Origin: Deltaproteobacteria bacterium
GTDB lineage: Bacteria > Bdellovibrionota > FAC87 > UBA2466
Direction: 5' to 3'
Assembly (NCBI GenBank): GCA_016196825.1
Contig: JACPWY010000050.1
Span: 1 to 49,236 of the forward strand
DNA: 49,236 nt
Shown: piece by piece, positions 34,729 through 40,471 of the stretch
Layout of the letters: each line of letters begins with the position of its first letter
How positions within the stretch are numbered: the first letter of the stretch is position 1
Made by a program: the position numbers and the translations under genes
Notes under the pieces: model-generated
The model's database searches: none
What the model was told of the DNA's origin: nothing
The model's input: only the letters and a program-made list of their open reading frames with translations

Positions 34729-34896
34729 CTATTTCCCAACTAGAGATCGATTGAATCTGGCGAGACTCACGCCGCCACTTTCATGGAGACCGACCGCAGA
34801 CATACCCAGCTCGTATCTAATTTTGGATAGCCCTCCAAAACAGGAGAGCGCCAAGGCCATAACCACTAAGTTCCAGATTGTCTTTATTAACTCCAT
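34729..34896 (-). CDS. possible small membrane protein
   Basis: A 55-codon frame starting MELIKTIWNLVVMALALSCF with one hydrophobic helix. The ATG at 34896 has AAGGAG 8 nt upstream, a strong site, which is the main argument for it. It lies antisense in the 220-nt gap between the membrane protein and the XRE gene. Could be spurious. Confidence 0.4.
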   Translation of the reverse strand: MELIKTIWNLVVMALALSCFGGLSKIRYELGMSAVGLHESGGVSLARFNRSLVGK

Positions 34897-34945
34897 ATTC
34901 CACTCCTTAATAATTACCATAGTACTAGGACAATGGTGCTAATAC

Positions 34946-35209
34946 ATGAAACCGATCGTTGCAAGAAAAAAAGAATCAGGGGAGTTAGAGCTGGCAAAAG
35001 TCTTGGGGGGTACCATTAAGGCCCTTCGAGAAAAGGCCGGTATGACTCAGGTCCAGCTCGCAACAGCAGCCAAGATCGACCCTAGCTATATGAGCCAGGT
35101 TGAGAGAGGGCTTAAGAACATAACCCTTCCCGTCCTCTGGAAGTTAAGCCGGGCGCTTAACGTGGGCGTTGGGACCATTGTTTCAGCAGTCGAAAAAAAG
35201 CATCGATAA
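34946..35209 (+). CDS. XRE-family helix-turn-helix regulator
   Basis: An 87-aa Cro/C1-type DNA-binding protein. The HTH is ALREKAGMTQVQLATAAKID followed by PSYMSQVERGLKNITLPVLWKLSRAL. It is the last gene before attR of island 1 and probably controls the island's integrase or excision. The 23 nt upstream are AT-rich (TAATTACCATAGTACTAGG), suggesting a promoter with its own operator. Confidence 0.85.
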   Translation: MKPIVARKKESGELELAKVLGGTIKALREKAGMTQVQLATAAKIDPSYMSQVERGLKNITLPVLWKLSRALNVGVGTIVSAVEKKHR

Positions 35210-35299
35210 TTACGCACAGCTTCTCATTACTTTACAGCTAACCCGCCGTTGACTTCCCCCCGATAAGTCCTTAACGATCTCTTTGTCTGTCCGGGTTAA

Positions 35300-35319
35300 G
35301 AGTCCCTCCCCGGGAGCCA
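35300..35319 (+). other. attR of island 1 / attL of a second element
   Basis: Exact 20-bp copy of the tRNA-Asn 3' end (compare 27948-27967), directly preceded by CTGTCCGGGTT (35287-35297). The rest of the tRNA is absent, so this is a recombination-generated repeat and not a tRNA gene. A second integrase starts 93 nt further on. Confidence 0.8.
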
Positions 35320-35411
35320 AGTCCTATTGAAATATTAATCATTTCAATAATTTAGCAAGTCACAACCACTACAAACCTTGTCGCTGTTGTAGGGATTTCC
35401 CCTATCAGCCG

Positions 35412-36557
35412 ATGAGTGATTTGGAGGATGCGGTGGCTTATCGAGTTCAGAAAATGTACACGCGGAAAAATGGAACAACCGCGTGGCGATTAGTTTGGGA
35501 GAGTTATGAAACGGGCGTTCGATCGCAGAGACACGTGCCAGAAAAAGAGTGGTCTTCAGTTGGGTTCATAGCCGAGATGACCCTCGAAGAGGCAAAGTCC
35601 CGCGCAAAACAATTAAACTCACGGAATCGGCTAAAAAAGGAAGAGGAGCGACGCAATAAAATCCAAGCTCGATTAAAACGCGAGGATTTGACGGAGTCAG
35701 CCTACCTGCCGGCGTTCTATGTCGATTCTTTCGAGGAGTCCATCCTCAAACGGTTTTGCGACTCCGATGCCGAATCGAAAAAATTCAAAAAATTTATAAG
35801 CAACTGGCGCGCGGTTAAGAGGGTTATTCGTCGAATCTCCTTAGACCCCTCGGAATACTCTGAACAACCAGAAATAATTTACAACTACTGCGCCTCCAAA
35901 GGCTTCAGCCCCGAGTATGTGAAAAAAATTCGCCGGATTCTAAATCTATGGGGATTTTACGTCTCAAAGCGGGCGGGCACCGCCTTCCTTCCTCTCCCGG
36001 CTCCATCGAAACATTTGTTGGGCAAGATCGAAGATGCATTTTTCGAGGCCAATGCAAAAGGCCTAGCGTCCGAGCCCCTAACCGTTGAGCTCCTTCAGGG
36101 AGCGAAAGACGAACTCCGGAAGGACCATTACAACTGGCTATTCATTTCTGTTTGGTTTGGACTTCGCCCCCTCGAGATCGATGAGCTACAAGATAAAGAC
36201 ACCTGGACTATCCGCAAGGAAGGCAACATCCAGGTTTTCACCGTCTACCAATCAAAGTTAACCTCCATTTCGAGGGACAAGCGATGGAAGCTGATTCCGA
36301 TTCTGTTTCCGGAGGAAGAGGAGGCAATGAGGATCATTAAGTCTGGAGAGTTCTCCCGGCCACTCGTCAAAACTCTGGAAACCAAGGTTGGCGAGGGGAT
36401 TACCTGCTACGGTGGCCGCAAGAACTTTACAGACCTCATGCTGGATAAGGGTTACTCGCTCGAAAGCATCAGCGCCTGGATGGGTCACTCATCGATAGAG
36501 ACAACGTGGCAGAAATACAAGAATCGTTTGGCGGTGAGTATTAAGAAGATCAGCTAG
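35412..36557 (+). CDS. int: tyrosine recombinase (integrase) of a second element
   Basis: A 381-aa homologue of the integrase at 28092. Shared features include the opening YRVQKMY, the WRAVKRVIR segment, box I VWFGLRPLEIDEL and final box ISAWMGHSSIETTWQKY. Box II is CYGGRKNFTDLM, so as in the first integrase the canonical His of HxxR is Tyr, and the following His is Lys. The catalytic Arg residues and nucleophile remain. Its position directly after a tRNA-Asn end repeat indicates a second, tandem integration at the same site. Followed by a strong terminator at 36597. Confidence 0.83.
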   Translation: MSDLEDAVAYRVQKMYTRKNGTTAWRLVWESYETGVRSQRHVPEKEWSSVGFIAEMTLEEAKSRAKQLNSRNRLKKEEERRNKIQARLKREDLTESAYLPAFYVDSFEESILKRFCDSDAESKKFKKFISNWRAVKRVIRRISLDPSEYSEQPEIIYNYCASKGFSPEYVKKIRRILNLWGFYVSKRAGTAFLPLPAPSKHLLGKIEDAFFEANAKGLASEPLTVELLQGAKDELRKDHYNWLFISVWFGLRPLEIDELQDKDTWTIRKEGNIQVFTVYQSKLTSISRDKRWKLIPILFPEEEEAMRIIKSGEFSRPLVKTLETKVGEGITCYGGRKNFTDLMLDKGYSLESISAWMGHSSIETTWQKYKNRLAVSIKKIS

Positions 36558-36596
36558 GCGTCCCAGTTTAGAATACTCCACTCTCCTTACGTTGAT

Positions 36597-36655
36597 GAGA
36601 CCGCGACGGCATTCGGGGGCGCACCACCTACCAGACGTCGCGGTCTCTTTTTTAT
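36597..36655 (+). terminator. intrinsic terminator after the second integrase
   Basis: A perfect 12-bp stem GAGACCGCGACG / CGTCGCGGTCTC (36597-36608 and 36636-36647) with a 27-nt loop is followed by TTTTTT. It also insulates the minus-strand DGR operon from the integrase transcript. The ~100 nt between it and the template repeat show no gene. Confidence 0.8.
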
Positions 36656-36758
36656 TCGTCCGACCGTCTATCGACCTCGGCACTGGATAATGATCTGGAC
36701 AGAGCCTAACGCACGGGGGTGTCATCCGTGAACGACACCCAACTGGCAAATTGCTGTA

Positions 36759-36882
36759 CTCACCAGGCGCAACCCCAGAAAGTCGACGCGATTCTCCGCC
36801 GAGTTCCTGTTACGGTTGGCGGACCGCAAATTCTGCGCATTGTTGTTCCAACTGCCGCCGCGTATGACGCGATTGGAGCCTG
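36759..36882 (-). repeat. DGR template repeat (TR)
   Basis: A 124-bp sequence, read on the minus strand, almost identical to 40482-40605 inside the target gene. The two differ at 13 positions, and 12 of these are adenines in the TR sense strand. Its AAC/AAT-rich codons (Asn codons in phase) are typical of DGR templates, which allow many amino acids without stop codons. The first 24 nt on the plus strand (the 3' end of the sense repeat, the IMH side) are identical. It starts 9 nt downstream of the RT stop codon, the usual position. Confidence 0.95.
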
Positions 36883-36891
36883 AATCGATCA

Positions 36892-37530
36892 TTATCCAAA
36901 CTGCATAGAGCCCTCAAATATTTTTTGTCGCAATCTGACGGTGTCCGCATGGGAAACATGGGCGAGCAGGCTCGCCACGGACTGCGCCATTTCTTCAACA
37001 CTGATCATTCCTTCCCGACACTCCTTCTCTTTTCCCCGAATTTTTTTCCTCATCCGAACAAGGTTTTGCCGTTGAAGTCGAATCAGATTTGGAAAAAGAC
37101 GAAACCCGAGAAATGGAACCCCGTCTGAAATGGGGGCGAGCTTCGTCGCTTTTTCTTTGAGATTTAATTTGAGTTGGCCATTCGAAAACTCCTCGATAGA
37201 CACCAGCAAACCCTTTAACGTGCTCTTATCGGGCGCAAGGAGAAGTAGGTCGTCCATATACCGGACGTAATACTGAACTCCCAATCGATCCTTGATGAAG
37301 TGATCCAATTCTCCCAGGTAGAGATTGGCAAAATATTGGCTGGTCAAATTCCCAATCGGTAGACCCTTACCGGGTGGATTCCCCGGCACCTGATGATCGA
37401 TAATCGCGTGAATGAGGTTTGAGAGAGGCGGATCTTTAATGAGTCTTGCGAGTACATTTTTTAGGACGGCGTGATCGATGGAGTAAAAGTATCTCCTGAT
37501 ATCGCATTTAAGGTAGTACCCTCGCCCCCC
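36892..37530 (-). pseudogene. DGR reverse transcriptase, 3' fragment
   Basis: The downstream ~210 codons of a DGR-type reverse transcriptase, separated from its 5' part by an IS110 element. The catalytic core is here: [16 protein letters not shown] (first catalytic Asp, motif 3/A), [19 protein letters not shown] (the GNLTSQ segment fits the SQ motif characteristic of DGR RTs), and [11 protein letters not shown] (the YMDD box with the other two Asp). A thumb-like Lys/Arg-rich C-terminus follows. The frame is open up to the G6 tract at the IS junction. It begins without its own start codon, so an active enzyme is not expected unless the IS excises. Confidence 0.92.
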
Positions 37531-37559
37531 TGTACCCTTTCAAACGATGTTCAAGAGCC

Positions 37560-37740
37560 GATCTGACCCCTACGGTCTGATCCGCTATTGTCAGTCCTGG
37601 CCCATCTTCCGGGAGTAACCAATTACCCCCTGCACTTCGAGTTGCCTGGGGGGGACCTGTGCCCCAGAAGATGCGGCCTTGATGTGCCTCCAGTGGGAAG
37701 TCTGCGCTTCGAGCGCCAGTACAGGGGCGAGGACGCATCG
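37560..37740 (+). ncRNA. candidate IS110 bridge RNA
   Basis: In the IS 5' non-coding region, GTGGGAAGTC (37693-37702) is identical to the right end of the IS (39064-39073). GTACAGGGG (37719-37727) is the exact complement of the left junction (37527-37535). This is the expected arrangement of left and right donor guides in a bridge-RNA donor loop. Upstream, ACCCCC (37625-37630) and GGGGGGG (37648-37654) lie in a possible target loop that matches the C-tract insertion site. The RNA ends are not determined. Confidence 0.75.
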
Positions 37741-37774
37741 GGGCTGGCCATAACATCTGGGAAGGGGAAAAATC

Positions 37775-39013
37775 ATGGAACAGCAATACACTTACTTCGT
37801 TGGAGTCGATTGGGCTACCGAGGCGCATGAGATTTCGATACTTGCCGCCGACCGCAAGGAGATTGGCGGGAGGAGTTTCGAGAACACGGCCCAAGGTCTT
37901 CATGACATGTGCACGTTCATCGAAGAGACCTGTGGGAAAGACCGGGACCTCGTCGCTATCGCCATCGAGGTTCCGCGAGGGGCCTTGGTGGAGACACTCG
38001 TCGAGCGAGGCTTTCACGTTTACTCGGTCAATCCCAAGCAGCTTGACCGTTTCCGGGATCGGCACACCGTTGCTGGCTCCAAGGACGATAGGCTCGATGC
38101 CTTTGTCCTCGCCGACTCGCTTAGAACCGATATGCCGTGCTTCAGGCGAGTGAAGTTCGACGAGCCCGACATGATCCGGCTTCGGGGATTGAGCCGAGTC
38201 GATAACGATCTCTCTGAGAGCAGAAACCGGCTGATGAACCAACTCCGGGAGCAGCTCATGCGGTATGCTCCGCACTTTCTGAAATTGTGCCCTTCTGCCG
38301 ACGAGACTTGGTTCTGGGAGCTCTTCGAGATTGCCGCTGATCCCGAGGAAGGACGACGCCTGAAACTCCCGACCTTCCGAACTCTTCTCTCTCGTCACGG
38401 AATCCGAAGACTCACGGGGGAAGATGTTGCCGCTGTCGTCAGGCAAACGCCGCTCACCGTGGCACCTGGCACGATTCCCGCCGCTATCACACATGGGCGA
38501 GTGGTGATAGCGCAGCTTCGAGTCGTTCACTCCCAAATGCACTCCGTCCGAAAACAGATCGCTAACCTGATGGATGCTCTCTCTGAGACCGCGCCAGAAA
38601 CGAAAGAGCACCGTGACGCCGAAATCCTTCTCTCCTTGCCCGGAGTGGGAAATCTTGTCGCCGCCACGATGCTCTCGGAAGCCTCGCAATCTTTCGCAGA
38701 ACGAGACCACATGGCCTTGCGTGCCCACGCTGGCATTGCTCCGATCACGAAGCGAAGCGGAAAGCGACTCCACGTGATCATGCGCCAGGCGTGCAACCAA
38801 AGGCTCAGAAATGCTATTTATCACTGGGCGAGAGTCAGCGTCCAGAAAGACCCGACGAGCCGAAACAAGTACACGGCACTGAGAGCGAAAGGACACTCTC
38901 ACGGACGCGCGCTTCGAAGTGTGGCGGACAGTCTTCTGCGACTGCTCTTCGGAATGCTCAAATCGAAAACCCTCTTCGATCCTCCGAAACGATTGGCGGT
39001 TGCTCATGCTTAG
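37775..39013 (+). CDS. IS110-family transposase (DEDD/RuvC-like recombinase)
   Basis: A 412-aa transposase. The N-terminal RuvC-like DEDD domain has GVDWATEAHEIS (first Asp), VAIAIEVPRGALVE (Glu) and AGSKDDRLDAFVLAD (Asp/Asp). A helical middle part is followed by the C-terminal Transposase_20 region: LLSLPGVGNLVAATMLSEA, then AHAGIAPITKRSGKRLHVIMRQACNQRLRN, which contains the family's serine. GGGAAGGGG precedes the ATG. It is oriented opposite to the interrupted RT gene. A 499-codon open frame antisense to it (37508-39007) is a shadow. Apparently intact. Confidence 0.93.
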   Translation: MEQQYTYFVGVDWATEAHEISILAADRKEIGGRSFENTAQGLHDMCTFIEETCGKDRDLVAIAIEVPRGALVETLVERGFHVYSVNPKQLDRFRDRHTVAGSKDDRLDAFVLADSLRTDMPCFRRVKFDEPDMIRLRGLSRVDNDLSESRNRLMNQLREQLMRYAPHFLKLCPSADETWFWELFEIAADPEEGRRLKLPTFRTLLSRHGIRRLTGEDVAAVVRQTPLTVAPGTIPAAITHGRVVIAQLRVVHSQMHSVRKQIANLMDALSETAPETKEHRDAEILLSLPGVGNLVAATMLSEASQSFAERDHMALRAHAGIAPITKRSGKRLHVIMRQACNQRLRNAIYHWARVSVQKDPTSRNKYTALRAKGHSHGRALRSVADSLLRLLFGMLKSKTLFDPPKRLAVAHA

Positions 39014-39072
39014 CCTCGATCATGGCCGGGCACCTGCCGGCCTAAAAAAACGCTTGTTAAATGGTGGGAAGT

Positions 39073-39465
39073 CCCCCCCATAACTCGTCGCATAAAATAA
39101 CGTGCGCGCTCGATTGCTCGGTGGGTTCCCTTTCCAACCCGGCATGCGTAGGTATCGAAGATAAATCGTTTTTCAATGATCGGCTCTAACACATTACAGA
39201 TCGCGTGATGTACAACGCGATCGCGGACGCTGGAGCTACAAATTTCGCGTTCTTTGGGTTCAAAAATACGAAAGACTCCGTACGGTTCTGGACGGTAGGT
39301 CCCATTACGCAGCTCTTCTTCAAGTTTTATGAGCCCACTCTCCAAATCGAAATAGAACCGGGCGACGTTGCTCTTTCCTTTTTTCCCACGAAGCGCATTG
39401 GTAGCGGCGAGATAGAGCCTCTCGAATGAAACAACCTGTTCGAAAAGGTTTCCGATCCGCTTCAC
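39073..39465 (-). pseudogene. DGR reverse transcriptase, 5' fragment
   Basis: The first ~130 codons of the DGR reverse transcriptase: MKRIGNLFEQVVSFERLYLA, a fingers region KLEEELRNGTYRPEPYGVFRI, VRDRVVHHAICNVLEPIIEKRFIFDTYACRVGKGTHRAIERAR in parts (motifs 1-2), then the IS junction at the G-tract. The GTG start overlaps the avd stop (GTGA). Joining to the 3' fragment through six G residues gives a continuous frame: ...[21 protein letters not shown].... After the junction the present frame runs into ~20 codons of IS sequence and stops. Confidence 0.92.
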
Positions 39466-39833
39466 GCCTTGGCCTCTTGTTGCTTCATCCAGCCGCCCAG
39501 CATGCTTCCCGTTTCGTTGATAGCCTTAACCGCGTGCTGATACGTTTTATGTGGCATCAATTCCTGCTCGACACAAAGCCTCATGAGAATTCGTAATTTC
39601 TCCAGCCGCAAATTCGCGGAACGCAGGGTTTGCGATTTACTCCGTGAGTACCGAGCCTCAATCAAATCTTCGACGATATCGAGCGCAAGATTATTGATTC
39701 GATTGGTGATCGAAAAACGGATTTTCTTTGGCAACTTGTCTGTAAAAGGGAGGAGCCATTTTACGAAGTCAAACCACTTGGCAAAGACGGGGAGTTCAAG
39801 CTCTGCACTACGAAAATTATCTCGAATTTCCAT
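39462..39833 (-). CDS. avd: DGR accessory variability determinant (Avd)
   Basis: A 123-aa four-helix-bundle protein of the Avd/bAvd type (S23-like). The helices are WFDFVKWLLPFTDKLPKKIRFSITNRI, ALDIVEDLIEARYSRSKSQTL and LRLEKLRILMRLCVEQELMP, and the tail is GSMLGGWMKQQ. Avd forms a basic pentamer that binds the RT and the template RNA and is required for mutagenic cDNA synthesis. The ATG overlaps the HRDC-protein stop (TGATG) and its stop overlaps the RT start, so HRDC-avd-RT are translationally coupled. Confidence 0.88.
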   Translation of the reverse strand: MEIRDNFRSAELELPVFAKWFDFVKWLLPFTDKLPKKIRFSITNRINNLALDIVEDLIEARYSRSKSQTLRSANLRLEKLRILMRLCVEQELMPHKTYQHAVKAINETGSMLGGWMKQQEAKA

Positions 39834-40273
39834 CACACGCTCCCCACCTGAACTGAGGTGATTTCCAAGACGTCTTTGCCATACTTGCCAAGTTTTTGAC
39901 TACCTATGCCCTCGATAGTTGAGAGGTTCGCCAATGAATCCGGTCGCCCCTTCGCGATTTCGGCCAATTGTTTATTGGTAAAAAGGACATAGGGCGGCAC
40001 GCCTTCTTCCCGACTGCGTTTCAAACGCCACTCCCGAAGCAAATTGAACACACCCATGTCGGCCTCGCCCAACGAGTCCTGCCATGCCTCGTCTCTTTTC
40101 CCTTTGGGAGCCATCCCAGGATTAATTTCCTGGCGGTACGGAACCTCATTGCGAAGAAAGAAATGGTCGTCGATCGAAACGACCTCTTTGTCCTTTATGA
40201 ATTCCCGGACCGGGGCATCATCAAAGTTTCCCCGGACCGAATCGAAGGTTAGCGAAATAATCTTGATCAGCAC
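39833..40273 (-). CDS. DGR-associated HRDC-domain protein
   Basis: About 146 aa from GTG 40273. The N-terminal module IKIISLTFDSVRGNFDDAPV is followed by DKEVVSIDDHFFLRNEVPY, and the C-terminal HRDC domain reads LREWRLKRSREEGVPPYVLF then TNKQLAEIAKGRPDSLANLS and GIGSQKLGKYG. HRDC proteins are a known accessory class in DGR loci and may bind nucleic acid during template handling. The frame is open up to 40354 with ATG options, so the start is uncertain. The conserved N-terminus (KIISLTF) suggests the later start. Lies between the target gene and avd on the same strand. Confidence 0.8.
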   Translation of the reverse strand: MLIKIISLTFDSVRGNFDDAPVREFIKDKEVVSIDDHFFLRNEVPYRQEINPGMAPKGKRDEAWQDSLGEADMGVFNLLREWRLKRSREEGVPPYVLFTNKQLAEIAKGRPDSLANLSTIEGIGSQKLGKYGKDVLEITSVQVGSV

Positions 40274-40360
40274 GACTCCCCCGTTCCAACGGAAGTCTAT
40301 AACCCGCAAAAAGACTCCGCGCATCATAAAAATAAATTGTAGCGCCAAGAACATGATCCG

Positions 40361-40422
40361 CGCGAGCTGGGAAAACCAGCGCGGGCTCGTCGGTCGGATG
40401 GGGCTGAACCCCGCCCCATCCG
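40361..40422. other. two hairpins downstream of the DGR target gene
   Basis: A perfect 10-bp stem CGGATGGGGC / GCCCCATCCG (40395-40404 and 40413-40422, 8-nt loop) and a second hairpin GCTGG...CCAGC (40366-40370 and 40376-40380) lie 50-110 nt past the target stop codon. In the Bordetella phage DGR a hairpin/cruciform 3' of the variable repeat is needed for efficient homing. This pair is a candidate equivalent or a terminator; neither is followed by a T-run. Confidence 0.5.
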
Positions 40423-40471
40423 CCTCCTCGTAAAGATTAAATCAGGGTAACAGTGTAATAGGGATCAAGGG

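Larger units (their letters stand above)
27968..35319. mobile_element. integrative island 1 at tRNA-Asn
   Basis: A 7.35-kb segment bounded by 20-bp direct repeats of the tRNA-Asn 3' end. The tyrosine integrase is next to attL, the cargo (DprA-like/PRTase pair) is in the middle, and a replication-relaxation-like protein, a membrane protein and an XRE regulator are near attR. No conjugation genes are recognised, so it may be mobilised by another element. Confidence 0.75.
37531..39072 (+). mobile_element. IS110-family insertion sequence in the DGR reverse transcriptase
   Basis: About 1.54 kb inserted in a C-homopolymer (C6 at 37525-37530, C7 at 39073-39079 on the plus strand). It has no terminal inverted repeats and no target duplication other than the shared C-tract, as in IS110-type elements. 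The 244-nt 5' non-coding region is long and the 3' region short (about 60 nt), which is the IS110-group layout with the bridge RNA upstream of the transposase. The exact edges cannot be fixed within the C-tract. Confidence 0.88.

Noticed and set aside
35287..35319. Second tRNA-Asn gene
   Set aside because: Only the last 20 nt of the tRNA are present. The upstream part does not fold into a tRNA, so it is an att duplicate.
36892..37389. Intact small reverse transcriptase of ~165 aa
   Set aside because: The ATG-initiated frame begins after the first catalytic Asp motif. The open frame extends upstream to the IS junction, and the N-terminal motifs lie beyond the IS. It is a fragment.
37508..39007. 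499-codon open frame on the minus strand across the IS
   Set aside because: Antisense to the intact IS110 transposase, with no recognisable domain and no ribosome-binding site. It is a shadow frame from codon bias.
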